This document shows, piece by piece, positions 7,688 through 17,924 of a stretch of DNA of 64,000 nt (position 1 is its first letter; the number at the start of each line of letters is the position of its first letter). The position numbers and the translations under genes are program-made. This DNA comes from Rhizobium leguminosarum bv. trifolii WSM2297 (lineage in GTDB: Bacteria; Pseudomonadota; Alphaproteobacteria; Rhizobiales; Rhizobiaceae). The notes beneath the pieces are model-generated. The model made no database searches and was not told the DNA's origin. It saw nothing but the letters and a program-made list of their open reading frames with translations. The stretch is taken from the NCBI RefSeq assembly GCF_000271845.1, contig NZ_JH719395.1:2199231-2263230 (forward strand), read 5' to 3'.

Positions 7688-10026
7688 TGGACAAGTCCAC
7701 CTTCGAAGACCGCAAGGTCGTCATCTCAGGCCCGATACACGGCTCGCTGCGTCATGACTCAGCGCATAAACACGTCACCGGAAGTGCCGATTATATCGAC
7801 GATATTCCAGAACCCGCCGGCCTGCTGCACGGCGCGCTCGGCCTCTCCGATCGGGCGCATGCCGAAATCACCGGCATCGATCTCTCCGCGGTCGCCGCCT
7901 ATCCCGGCGTTGTCTGGGTTTTCACCGGCAAGGACGTGCCCGGCGTCAACGACACCAGTTCCAACGGCAGCCATGATGAGCCGCTGCTTGCCGAAACTTT
8001 AGTGCAGTTTCACGGCCAGCCGATCTTTGCCGTCATCGCCGAAACGCGCGATGCCGCCCGCCGCGCAGCCCGGCTGGCGAAGATCGATTATCGCGATCTG
8101 CCACATTGGAGCGATATCAACGGCGCGCTCGCCAACGGCAGCCCGCTAGTCATCACCCCGATGACGCTCCAGCGCGGCGAGCCGGAAGCGGAAATGCCGA
8201 ATTCGGCCATGCGTCTGAAGGGGCAGATGCGCATCGGCGGACAAGAGCATTTCTACCTAGAAGGCCATATCGCCGTGGCCATCCCCGGCGAAGACGACGA
8301 GGTCACCGTCTGGTCCTCGACGCAGCATCCGAGCGAGATCCAGCACATCGTCGGCCATGTGCTCGATATCCCTTCGAACGCGGTCACCGTCAATGTACGC
8401 CGTATGGGCGGCGGCTTCGGCGGCAAGGAGACGCAGGGCAACCAGTTCGCAGCGCTGGCGGCGATCGCCGCCAAGAAGCTCGGCCGCGCCATCAAATTCC
8501 GTCCCGACCGCGACGAGGATATGAGCGCCACCGGCAAGCGCCACGATTTTCTCGTCGATTACGAGGTCGGTTTCGATGCCGAAGGCCGCATCCATGCGGT
8601 CGACGCAACTTACGCGGCGCGCTGCGGCTTCTCCTCGGACCTCTCGGGACCGGTGACCGACCGCGCCCTCTTCCATGCCGATTCCAGCTATTTCTACCCG
8701 CATGTGCATCTGCAGTCGAAACCGCTGAAGACGCACACCGTATCCAATACCGCCTTCCGCGGCTTCGGCGGGCCGCAGGGCATGCTCGGCGCCGAGCGCG
8801 TGATCGAGGAGATCGCCTATGCCCTTGGCAAGGATCCGCTCGATATCCGCAAGCTGAATTTCTACGGCCAGCCGGGCTCCGGGCGCACGCTCACGCCCTA
8901 TCACCAGGAGGTCGAGGACAATATCATTGCCCGCGTGGTCGAGGAGCTCGAAGAAACGGCCGAATACCGGGCGCGGCGCAATGCCATCATCGCCTTTAAC
9001 CGCGACAGCCGCTATATCAGAAAGGGCATTGCGCTGACGCCGGTCAAATTCGGCATCTCCTTCACCATGACCGCCTTCAACCAGGCCGGCGCCCTCGTCC
9101 ATATCTACCAGGACGGTTCGATCCACCTGAATCATGGCGGCACCGAAATGGGCCAGGGCCTCTATACCAAGGTGGCGCAGGTGCTGGCCGACAGCTTCCA
9201 GGTCGATATCGACAGGGTGAAGATCACCGCAACGACGACGGCCAAAGTGCCGAACACCTCGGCCACCGCCGCATCCTCCGGCTCCGACCTCAACGGCATG
9301 GCCGCCTACGACGCCGCCCGGCAAATCAAGGAACGGCTCACGGCCTTTGCCGCCGAGAAATGGGAGGTTGCTCCGTCCGACGTCGTCTTTCTGCCGAACC
9401 GCGTGCGCGTCGGCGAGATCGAGATCCCCTTCGCCGATTTCATCAAGCAGGCCTATTTCGCCCGCGTCCAGCTATCCGCCGCCGGCTTCTACAAGACGCC
9501 GAAGATCCACTGGGACCGCAAGGCCGGCCGCGGCACGCCCTTCTATTATTTCGCCTATGGCGCCGCCTGCACCGAGGTCTCGATCGATACGCTGACCGGC
9601 GAATATCTGATCGACCGCACCGACATCCTCCACGATGTCGGCCGCTCGCTGAACCCGGCCATCGACCTCGGCCAGGTCGAGGGCGCCTTCGTCCAAGGCA
9701 TGGGCTGGCTGACGACCGAAGAACTCTGGTGGGACGACAAAGGCCGGCTGCGCACCCACGCGCCGTCGACCTACAAGATCCCGCTCGCTTCCGACCGCCC
9801 GAAGATCTTCAACGTGCGCCTCGCCGAATGGTCGGAAAACACGGAGGCCACCATCGGCCGCTCGAAGGCCGTCGGCGAACCCCCCTTCATGCTGGCGATC
9901 TCGGTGCTCGAAGCCCTCTCGATGGCGGTGGCAAGCGTCGCCGACTACAAGGTCTGCCCAAGGCTCGACGCCCCGGCGACGCCGGAGCGGGTGCTGATGG
10001 CGGTGGAGCGGATGAAGCGGGTGTAG
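7687..10026 (+). CDS. xdhB: xanthine dehydrogenase molybdopterin-binding subunit
   Basis: A 779-residue large subunit that holds the molybdenum cofactor and purine site. Visible are the aldehyde-oxidase a/b hammerhead domain (SADYIDDIPEPAGLLHGALGLS), the molybdopterin signatures MGGGFGGKETQ and AFRGFGGPQG, GGTEMGQGLYTKVAQ, and the C-terminal VGEPPFMLA with the active-site Glu. It makes urate from xanthine together with XdhA and passes electrons through the FeS centres to FAD. Its ATG overlaps the stop of the short bridging frame. A GGGAG ribosome site lies a few bases upstream. Confidence 0.96.
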   Translation: MDKSTFEDRKVVISGPIHGSLRHDSAHKHVTGSADYIDDIPEPAGLLHGALGLSDRAHAEITGIDLSAVAAYPGVVWVFTGKDVPGVNDTSSNGSHDEPLLAETLVQFHGQPIFAVIAETRDAARRAARLAKIDYRDLPHWSDINGALANGSPLVITPMTLQRGEPEAEMPNSAMRLKGQMRIGGQEHFYLEGHIAVAIPGEDDEVTVWSSTQHPSEIQHIVGHVLDIPSNAVTVNVRRMGGGFGGKETQGNQFAALAAIAAKKLGRAIKFRPDRDEDMSATGKRHDFLVDYEVGFDAEGRIHAVDATYAARCGFSSDLSGPVTDRALFHADSSYFYPHVHLQSKPLKTHTVSNTAFRGFGGPQGMLGAERVIEEIAYALGKDPLDIRKLNFYGQPGSGRTLTPYHQEVEDNIIARVVEELEETAEYRARRNAIIAFNRDSRYIRKGIALTPVKFGISFTMTAFNQAGALVHIYQDGSIHLNHGGTEMGQGLYTKVAQVLADSFQVDIDRVKITATTTAKVPNTSATAASSGSDLNGMAAYDAARQIKERLTAFAAEKWEVAPSDVVFLPNRVRVGEIEIPFADFIKQAYFARVQLSAAGFYKTPKIHWDRKAGRGTPFYYFAYGAACTEVSIDTLTGEYLIDRTDILHDVGRSLNPAIDLGQVEGAFVQGMGWLTTEELWWDDKGRLRTHAPSTYKIPLASDRPKIFNVRLAEWSENTEATIGRSKAVGEPPFMLAISVLEALSMAVASVADYKVCPRLDAPATPERVLMAVERMKRV

Positions 10027-10080
10027 GATGAGAGGGCGTCCGGCGGGTTTGTTGCTTGAGCGGGACCGGCAGAGTGGACA

Positions 10081-10260
10081 GCACCCCCCTCTGTCCTGCC
10101 GGACATCTCCCCCGCAAGGGGGGAGATCCGATGGAATTGACGGCTTCCCCAAACAACGCAGGCGCTGCTCCTCCAACAGGGCGGAGAGGAAGCTCTGGTC
10201 CAACCTCTTGTCGATCTCCCCCCTTGTGGGGGAGATGTCCGGCAGGACAGAGGGGGGTGC
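10081..10260. repeat. palindromic intergenic element with 33-base perfect arms
   Basis: The arms at 10081-10113 and 10228-10260 are exact reverse complements (beginning GCACCCCCCTCTGTCC). The centre contains a second inverted GGAGATC/GATCTCC pair and words such as GGCTTCCCCAAACAACG shared with the element at 43805-43994, so both belong to one family. It occupies nearly all of the xdhB-xdhC gap. Open frames through it are low-complexity and not supported as genes. Confidence 0.85.
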
Positions 10261-10290
10261 CACAACCGCCTACCCATCGGTCGATCTGTA

Positions 10291-11106
10291 ATGACCAACC
10301 TCCCCACATTCCTCGCCGCCCACCCCGATAGCATCCTCGTCGACATCACCGGCACCCACGGCTCCACCCCGCGCGAGGCCGGCGCCTTCATGCTCGTCTC
10401 CCCGACCGCGCTGTGGGGCACGATCGGCGGCGGGCAGTTCGAATTCATGGCCATCCACAATGCCCGGGAGATGCTTGGAGGCGCCGGCGGCGCGACCACC
10501 ATGGATATCCCGCTCGGCCCCGAGATCGGCCAATGCTGCGGCGGGCGCACGCAATTGCGGTTTCGCCAACTGACGCAGGCATTGAAAGACGAGCTCGAGG
10601 CAAAGCTTGCCGGCGAGATCGAGCATCTGCCCGAAGTGCTACTCTTCGGCGCCGGCCATGTCGGCCGAGCGCTGGCGACGGCCCTTGCGCCGCTGCCGCT
10701 GTCTGTGACGGTCGTCGAAACCCGGCAGGAGGAACTCGCCAATCTTCCGGCGCAAACGAAGACCCGGCTTGTGCCGATGCCGGAAGCCCTGGTCAAGGAT
10801 ATTCCGGCCGGCGGCGCCGTCGTCATCCTCACCCATGACCATGCGCTGGATTTCCTCATCGCCCGCGAGGCGCTTCAGAGAACCGATCTCGCCTACACCG
10901 GCATGATCGGCTCGGCGACCAAGCGTGCCACACTGGCAAGCTGGCTTTCGCGCGAAGGCGGCGGCGAGCGCAGTTGGATGGAACGACTGACGCTGCCGAT
11001 CGGCGGCTCGGCGGTCAGGGACAAGCGCCCTGAGGTGATCGCCGCCATGACCGCCGCCGAGATCCTGACGGCGCTTGGCGCCTACCGCATGCGGTCGTCC
11101 TCATAA
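10291..11106 (+). CDS. xdhC: xanthine dehydrogenase accessory protein XdhC
   Basis: A 271-residue chaperone that binds molybdenum cofactor, promotes its sulfuration and inserts it into XdhB. The N-terminal XdhC/CoxI domain shows GSTPREAGAFMLV, GTIGGGQFE and the conserved GQCCGGR. A Rossmann-like C-terminal half begins LLFGAGHVGRALATALAPLP and includes HDHALD and GMIGSATKR. It follows xdhB after a repeat element and completes the operon. The last 25 bases overlap a convergent small gene on the other strand. Confidence 0.95.
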   Translation: MTNLPTFLAAHPDSILVDITGTHGSTPREAGAFMLVSPTALWGTIGGGQFEFMAIHNAREMLGGAGGATTMDIPLGPEIGQCCGGRTQLRFRQLTQALKDELEAKLAGEIEHLPEVLLFGAGHVGRALATALAPLPLSVTVVETRQEELANLPAQTKTRLVPMPEALVKDIPAGGAVVILTHDHALDFLIAREALQRTDLAYTGMIGSATKRATLASWLSREGGGERSWMERLTLPIGGSAVRDKRPEVIAAMTAAEILTALGAYRMRSSS

Positions 11107-11285
11107 TACGGATCGCGCCCGTCGAGGAAACCGAGATCGCGCTTGATGCGATCGGGTGCTGCGTCGAGATCGAGCCGGGGCAGACGGCAGAAACGATCAA
11201 AGCGGCCGACCAGCCAGCCGGCAGCCCGACGGAAAATCCCGATATTCGACTGCGAACGGCGCTCTTCGATAGCATAGCAATCCAT
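11082..11285 (-). CDS. small DUF1127-like protein
   Basis: A 67-residue Arg-rich protein. The C-terminal part, RIKRDLGFLDGRDPYYEDD, matches the pattern of rhizobial DUF1127 proteins (short basic helix, then RDLG). The ATG at 11283-11285 has the strong ribosome site GAGGTGATGTC directly upstream, which argues for a real gene. Related alphaproteobacterial DUF1127 proteins have been implicated in RNA turnover and nutrient responses (family knowledge). It is divergent from the LysR gene, and its 3' end overlaps xdhC antisense by 25 bases. Confidence 0.7.
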   Translation of the reverse strand: MDCYAIEERRSQSNIGIFRRAAGWLVGRFDRFCRLPRLDLDAAPDRIKRDLGFLDGRDPYYEDDRMR

Positions 11286-11386
11286 GACATCACCTCGATA
11301 GATTGATGGTATGAGTTGCAGTGTGCCGTCAAAAATGCTGCAATTCCAATCGAACGACCGTCTGCCTGCATCAAGAGAACTTATCC

Positions 11387-12283
11387 ATGAAACTCTCGAA
11401 ACAGTTTCCACTGAATGCGTTGCGCGTCTTCGAGGCGGCCGCCCGGCTCGGCAGTTTCACCAAGGCGGGCGACGAACTCGGCATGACGCAGACCGCCGTC
11501 AGCTACCAGATCAAGCTGCTGGAGGAGAATGTCGGCGAGCCGCTCTTCCTGCGTCGGCCCCGCCAGATCGCACTGACCGACACCGGCGAGCGGCTGGCGC
11601 CGAAGGTGACCGAGGCCTTCGCCATGCTGCATGACGCGATGGCGACGGCGCGCGACAGCGTCGAAGGCACGCTCGCCATCAGCTCGACCCATACCTTTGC
11701 CTCGAAGTGGCTGGCGCCGCGCCTCGGCTCCTTCCATTTGAAGCATCCGGCGATCGCAGTGCGCTTTCAGGCGACCTCCGACATCATCGACTTCTCCCGC
11801 GAGCAGATCGATGTCGGCATCCGCTGGGGTGACGGCAACTGGCCGGGGCTGACGCTGCACCGGCTGATGGGGCTGGAGTTCACCCCGATGTTGAGCCCGA
11901 AACTGGCGGAATCGGCCGGCGGCATCAAGGAGCCGCGCGACCTCTTGAAGTTCGACCTCTTCGACGCCGGCGACATCTGGTGGAAACAATGGTTCGAGGC
12001 AGCCGGCGTCACCGAGACGGATCTCGATCGCCGCCCGCGCAACCAGCTCGGCTCGCAGGCGGTGGAAGCCGATGCGGCGATGTCAGGACATGGCGTCGCC
12101 ATCCTCAACCCGGCCTTCTATGCAGCCGAGATCGCGCTCGGCCGGCTCTACCAGCCCTTCGAGCTGACCCGCAGCGACGGCAAGGCCTACTGGCTTGCCT
12201 ATCCCGAAAATCGCCGCAACGTGCCCAAGATCAAGGCCTTCCGCAACTGGATCCTCGAAGAGATGAAGGCGGCCGAAAACTGA
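11387..12283 (+). CDS. LysR-family transcriptional regulator (GcvA-like)
   Basis: A 298-residue regulator with an N-terminal winged helix (NALRVFEAAARLGSFTKAGDELGMTQTAVSYQIKLLE) and a GcvA-type effector domain (HTFASKWLAPRL; VDVGIRWGDGNWPG; EADAAMSGHGVAI). The ATG at 11387 is the family start; the frame upstream is open without similarity. Its position after xdhABC and before puuD/guaD suggests control of purine catabolism, but this is inference from location only. No dyad operator stands out in the 100-base divergent gap. Confidence 0.92.
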   Translation: MKLSKQFPLNALRVFEAAARLGSFTKAGDELGMTQTAVSYQIKLLEENVGEPLFLRRPRQIALTDTGERLAPKVTEAFAMLHDAMATARDSVEGTLAISSTHTFASKWLAPRLGSFHLKHPAIAVRFQATSDIIDFSREQIDVGIRWGDGNWPGLTLHRLMGLEFTPMLSPKLAESAGGIKEPRDLLKFDLFDAGDIWWKQWFEAAGVTETDLDRRPRNQLGSQAVEADAAMSGHGVAILNPAFYAAEIALGRLYQPFELTRSDGKAYWLAYPENRRNVPKIKAFRNWILEEMKAAEN

Positions 12284-12307
12284 AGCACCTGATGCATGTG
12301 CATGGCC

Positions 12308-12640
12308 TCAATACCCCATCTCCGGTGCATAGAAACAGCGCGGCGTATCCTCGTTCGGGAACAGGCAGAGATGATAGTCATTGTCGCCGGATTGCATCGC
12401 CTTCGTCATCGGCAGCAGGAAGACATGAGCATGCGTGACCAGCCGGTGATCGCCCGGCAGCAGGGTTACGCGATATCCACCCGGCGTCACCGCCACGCTT
12501 TTCGAAGGGATCATCTGGCAGTCGCCGTTATGACTGTCGCCGTTGCAACAATAGGGGTCATAACTCCATCCCGAGGGTGCGTCGTGGGCCGTCGCCAGCG
12601 ACGCATACGCAATCATCACACACGTCAGAATGCTGCGCAT
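12308..12640 (-). CDS. small exported Cys-rich protein, function unknown
   Basis: A 110-residue protein with a signal peptide (MRSILTCVMIAYASLATAHDA). The mature part opens with SGWSYDPYCCNGDSHNGDCQ, giving a Cys-Cys pair and further cysteines later (HLCLFPNED, RCFYAPEMG) that suggest disulfides or metal binding in the periplasm. The second ATG (12638-12640) is preferred because GGAGA lies eight bases upstream of it and only two bases from the first. I do not recognise a named family. Confidence 0.75.
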   Translation of the reverse strand: MRSILTCVMIAYASLATAHDAPSGWSYDPYCCNGDSHNGDCQMIPSKSVAVTPGGYRVTLLPGDHRLVTHAHVFLLPMTKAMQSGDNDYHLCLFPNEDTPRCFYAPEMGY

Positions 12641-12803
12641 GGGCATCTTCTCCGTCGATGAATGCGCCGCCGATGATCTAACGGTTCTTATTTATTCCGG
12701 CGGCCTTAAACATAACTGTAATCGAGTCATCATCGTTTCAAGATCCGCTACATTAGCAGATCAAGTACAAGAGAGGGATAATGCACAGCCTTCTCGGCAG
12801 CTT

Positions 12804-13490
12804 TTAGGCACGGGACAGTAGATCGGCAATCCGGACGCGATCGGCAGCTTCGGCAAAACCGGCGGAAATCATCAGCGGAGTGCCGAAGATTTCGACGAGC
12901 CCGTTGCCGAGGATGAGACCCTCGCCGTCCCGGCAGGCGAGAATGGGAATTACCGTCGTCTCGCTGTAGCGCAACAGCGCCGGGAGATAGCCCGGATCGT
13001 CGTTCAGATGCGGAAAGAACTCGAAGGGCACCAGATCAAGCGCCGCGCCATCCATCATCGCATCGGGCGAACTGCCGCAAAACAGAGCATCGACCGCGAT
13101 CGTCGGCGTCATCAAAATCGCCCCGGCGCTAGTTCCGACGAGAATGCCGTCATCCAATGCCCATGCGCGCAATTTGTCCAGCATGCCGCTTTGGCGCAGC
13201 CGCCGCAGAAAATCGGCGGTGTGGCCGCCGGTCAGATGAATGGCACTGAAGGAAAACAGCCGGCTGATCTCCTCGTCGCCGCAAAGCGCGTCGAGATCGA
13301 CGAAGAGATCAAGGGAAAGCCCGTATCGGGCGTAATACTGCTGTTTCTCGTTGAAAAACTCCCGCTGCGGCTCCGGGCCGGAGGCGATGTAGCCGATGCG
13401 GCTGCCGCGCGCGAGGATGAGTGCCGCAAGCCGCCGGTCCATCGGCGCATTTTCGGCGATTAGCTGATCGCTGTAGAGCGCGGTGATCAT
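12804..13490 (-). CDS. peptidase E-like (S51) class I glutamine amidotransferase-fold protein
   Basis: A 228-residue protein of the dipeptidase E/cyanophycinase group. The serine nucleophile elbow is GTSAGAILM, about half way along, preceded by the family motif HLTGGHTADFLRRLR and followed by FFPHLNDDPGYLPALLRY containing the expected His. Members cleave N-terminal Asp dipeptides or cyanophycin; the substrate here is not clear. It is transcribed away from puuD with a 117-base gap, so a link with purine use is only positional. Confidence 0.85.
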   Translation of the reverse strand: MITALYSDQLIAENAPMDRRLAALILARGSRIGYIASGPEPQREFFNEKQQYYARYGLSLDLFVDLDALCGDEEISRLFSFSAIHLTGGHTADFLRRLRQSGMLDKLRAWALDDGILVGTSAGAILMTPTIAVDALFCGSSPDAMMDGAALDLVPFEFFPHLNDDPGYLPALLRYSETTVIPILACRDGEGLILGNGLVEIFGTPLMISAGFAEAADRVRIADLLSRA

Positions 13491-13607
13491 TCCATTGCTC
13501 CTTTGATCGCACTAAACGTCGCCCTGTGGGCGCAGTCCTCAATCTCCTCTTCCCTCCCCGCCAAAATTTTCGCAATGTCACGAGTCGGAGGAAGATAGGG
13601 GAACTCG

Positions 13608-14842
13608 ATGTATGAATATGCCATAGCATGGGAATGGCTCGCCTTCGCGGCGCGCTGGTTCCATGTCGTCACCGCGATCGCCTGGATCGGATCGTCCTTC
13701 TATTTCATCGCGCTCGATCTCGGCCTGGTGAAACGCCCGCATCTCCCGCCCGGCGCCTATGGCGAGGAATGGCAGGTCCATGGCGGCGGTTTCTATCATA
13801 TCCAGAAATACCTGGTGGCGCCCGCACAGATGCCGGAGCACCTGACCTGGTTCAAATATGAGAGCTATTTCACCTGGATATCAGGCTTCCTGATGCTCTG
13901 CATCGTCTATTACGGCGGCGCCGACCTCTTCCTTATCGACCGGCACGTGCTCGATATCAGCCCGCCGGTGGCGATCCTGATCTCACTGACCTCACTTGTC
14001 TTCGGCTGGATCGTCTACGACCTGCTCTGCAAATCGCCGCTCGGCAAGAACACCTGGGGCCTGATGGCGGTGCTCTATGTTGTGCTCGTCGTCATGGCCT
14101 GGGGTTATACGCAGCTTTTTACCGGCCGCGCCGCCTTCCTGCATCTCGGCGCCTTCACCGCAACGATCATGTCGGCCAACGTCTACATGATCATCATACC
14201 CAACCAGAAGATCGTCGTCGCCGATCTCATCGCCGGCCGCACGCCTGATCCGAAATACGGACAGGTCGCCAAGCAGCGTTCGCTGCACAACAACTACCTG
14301 ACGCTGCCCGTCATCTTCTTCATGCTGTCGAACCACTATCCGCTGGCATTCGGAACGGCGTTCAACTGGGTGATCGCGGCCCTGGTCTTCCTGATGGGCG
14401 TGACCATCCGCCACTGGTTCAACACCACCCATGCCAGGAAAGGCCGGCCGACCTGGACCTGGATCGTCACCATCATCCTCTTCATCCTGATCATGTGGCT
14501 TTCGACCGTGCCGAAGCTGCTGACCGGCGATAAGGACACGGCGGCAGTGGCCCCCGCCTTCCAGCAATTTGCCGGCGATCCGCATTTCCCTGCCGTCAAA
14601 CAGCTGGTCTCGACACGTTGCACCATGTGCCACGCGGCCGAGCCCGCCTATGAAGGCATCGTGCGGCCGCCCAAAGGCGTGATACTCGAAAACGACGCGG
14701 AAATTGCCGCCCATGCCCGGGAAATCTATATACAGGCGGGCCGAAGCCATGCCATGCCGCCCGGCAACGTGACCGATATAACGCCGGACGAGCGCAAGCT
14801 GCTCGTCGCCTGGTTCGAAAGTGCAGTCGAAGGTAGGAAACA

Positions 14843-14846
<4 letters not shown>
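13608..14846 (+). CDS. puuD: urate hydroxylase PuuD, membrane-bound with C-terminal cytochrome c
   Basis: A 412-residue integral membrane protein that oxidises urate to 5-hydroxyisourate. Some eight membrane segments fill the first 305 residues (AARWFHVVTAIAWIGSSFYF; TWTWIVTIILFILIMWLS). The C-terminal cytochrome c domain has its haem site at C338-T-M-C341-H342 and a likely Met ligand in HAMPPGNVTD. Electrons therefore probably pass to the respiratory chain rather than directly to oxygen as in soluble uricases. It is coupled to guaD by an ATGA overlap. Length and fusion agree with characterised PuuD proteins. Confidence 0.95.
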
Positions 14847-16150
<1,304 letters not shown>

Positions 16151-16272
16151 CGATCTCGGCCGCCGTCAGACCGGGAACGTGAAAGCCGTCCGAGGCGGCT
16201 AGTTTCCCATAACGCTCCTTTTGCAATTCATGTTATGGCCGGTAGCCGCATTCAGATGTGAAGGTTCGATTC

Positions 16273-17415
16273 ATGGCCGCTCCACTCACCATCGCCGATC
16301 TGAAGAAGCTCGCGCAGCGCCGTGTGCCGAGGATGTTTTTCGACTATGCGGATTCGGGCGCCTGGACGGAATCCACATATCAGGCGAATGAGAGCGATTT
16401 CAGTCGGCTCAAGCTGCGCCAGCGGGTGTTGGTCGACATGACCGAGCGCACGCTGGAAACGACGATGATCGGCCAGAAGGTGTCGATGCCGGTGGCCTTG
16501 GCGCCGACCGGCCTCACCGGCATGCAGCATGCCGATGGCGAGATGCTGGCGGCGCGCGCGGCGGAGGAATTCGGCGTTCCCTTCACGCTTTCGACGATGA
16601 GCATCTGCTCGATCGAGGATGTCGCTTCGGTGACGACGCGCCCCTTCTGGTTCCAGCTCTACGTGATGCGGGACAAGGATTTTGTCCTCGGGCTGATCAA
16701 CCGCGCCAAGGCCGCCAAATGCTCGGCGCTGGTGCTGACGGCCGATCTGCAGATTCTCGGCCAGCGCCACAAGGACCTGCGCAACGGGCTTTCGGCGCCG
16801 CCGAGATTCACCCCGAAGCACATCTGGCAGATAGCGACCCGGCCCTTCTGGTGCCTGGACATGCTACAGACGAAGCGACGCACCTTCGGAAATATCATCG
16901 GCCACGCCAAAAATGTCTCCAACATCACCTCGCTCGCCGCATGGACGCACGAGCAGTTCGATCCGCGGCTCTCCTGGGCCGATGTCGCCTGGATCAAGGA
17001 ACAATGGGGCGGACCGCTGATCATCAAGGGCATCCTCGACCCGGAAGACGCCCGGGCCGCCGCCGACACCGGCGCCGATGCGATCGTCGTCTCCAATCAT
17101 GGTGGCCGCCAGCTTGACGGCGCCCCCTCCTCTATCAGCATGCTCCCTGCGATCGTCGACGCCGTCGGCGACCGCATCGAAGTCCATCTCGACGGCGGCA
17201 TCCGTTCCGGCCAGGACGTCCTGAAAGCCGTGGCACTCGGCGCCAAGGGCACCTATATCGGCCGCCCCTTCCTCTACGGGCTCGGTGCCATGGGCAAGGA
17301 AGGCGTCACGCTGGCGCTCAGCATCATCCGCAAGGAGATGGACATCACCATGGCGCTGTGCGGTAAGCGCGACATCAACGACGTGAACTCGTCGATCATA
17401 TCAGGGCAAGGCTGA
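16273..17415 (+). CDS. lldD: FMN-dependent alpha-hydroxy-acid oxidase (L-lactate dehydrogenase type)
   Basis: A 380-residue TIM-barrel flavoprotein. It opens with IADLKKLAQRRVPRMFFDYADSGA. It has the FMN site region ALAPTGLTGMQHADGE, the base-bearing signature SNHGGRQLDGAPSS and the phosphate-binding HLDGGIRSGQDVLKA...GRPFLYGL. Members oxidise L-lactate or related 2-hydroxy acids and pass electrons to quinone or oxygen. The ATG at 16273 is the family start; a GTG 15 bases upstream is possible. L-lactate is the likeliest substrate. The position after guaD may be coincidental. Confidence 0.88.
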   Translation: MAAPLTIADLKKLAQRRVPRMFFDYADSGAWTESTYQANESDFSRLKLRQRVLVDMTERTLETTMIGQKVSMPVALAPTGLTGMQHADGEMLAARAAEEFGVPFTLSTMSICSIEDVASVTTRPFWFQLYVMRDKDFVLGLINRAKAAKCSALVLTADLQILGQRHKDLRNGLSAPPRFTPKHIWQIATRPFWCLDMLQTKRRTFGNIIGHAKNVSNITSLAAWTHEQFDPRLSWADVAWIKEQWGGPLIIKGILDPEDARAAADTGADAIVVSNHGGRQLDGAPSSISMLPAIVDAVGDRIEVHLDGGIRSGQDVLKAVALGAKGTYIGRPFLYGLGAMGKEGVTLALSIIRKEMDITMALCGKRDINDVNSSIISGQG

Positions 17416-17483
17416 GAGAAATCGGCACCGGCTGCCCGCTATGGGCCGGGCAGGAACCGCGATATACGCAACGGGCACGCAAT

Positions 17484-17924
17484 TCAGCAAAGCGGCTGGC
17501 CGTCGCTCGCAGTGAACAGAAGGATCGCGAAAATTCCGAGATAGATGGCGAGCGCAAAACGCTGCCGCCAGACGATGCGGCGCGATGCGGCAATCCGCCT
17601 CTCGAGGTCAGCCGGCGTCCCGTCCGGTTTGCGAAGCTGCATGCGGGACAGCAGGTCGTCGACGGCGGCAAGACCGTCGGCCTCTGTCTCGTGGCTCGAC
17701 GCAAGGCGAAACAACAGCGCGTCGAAGAGAAGATGGATCGCCAGCCCAAGAACGATCCCACAGAATACCAGCATCAAGAGCCAGCCGAGAGACGGAGCGA
17801 AGCTTCGATATCCCGCGAGGATCGGGCCGACAATCAGTGGCAACAGCGCTGTCAGCCCGCAGAAGATGGAATTGCGGCCGAGATTTCGCGCGGCCGCCGA
17901 GGCCATGGCATTCCACTGCGTCAT
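17484..17924 (-). CDS. small membrane protein of the lipid-type module, function unknown
   Basis: A 146-residue protein with three predicted membrane segments: LTALLPLIVGPILAGY, LGWLLMLVFCGIVLGLAIHLLF and ALAIYLGIFAILLFTA. A soluble loop (ASSHETEADGLAAVDDLLSRM...) separates the second and third. Its start overlaps the stop of the PAP2-phosphatase fusion gene (ATGA), so it is the last gene of a three-gene operon. I do not recognise the family. Its tight coupling suggests it works with the preceding membrane phosphatase. Confidence 0.75.
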   Translation of the reverse strand: MTQWNAMASAAARNLGRNSIFCGLTALLPLIVGPILAGYRSFAPSLGWLLMLVFCGIVLGLAIHLLFDALLFRLASSHETEADGLAAVDDLLSRMQLRKPDGTPADLERRIAASRRIVWRQRFALAIYLGIFAILLFTASDGQPLC

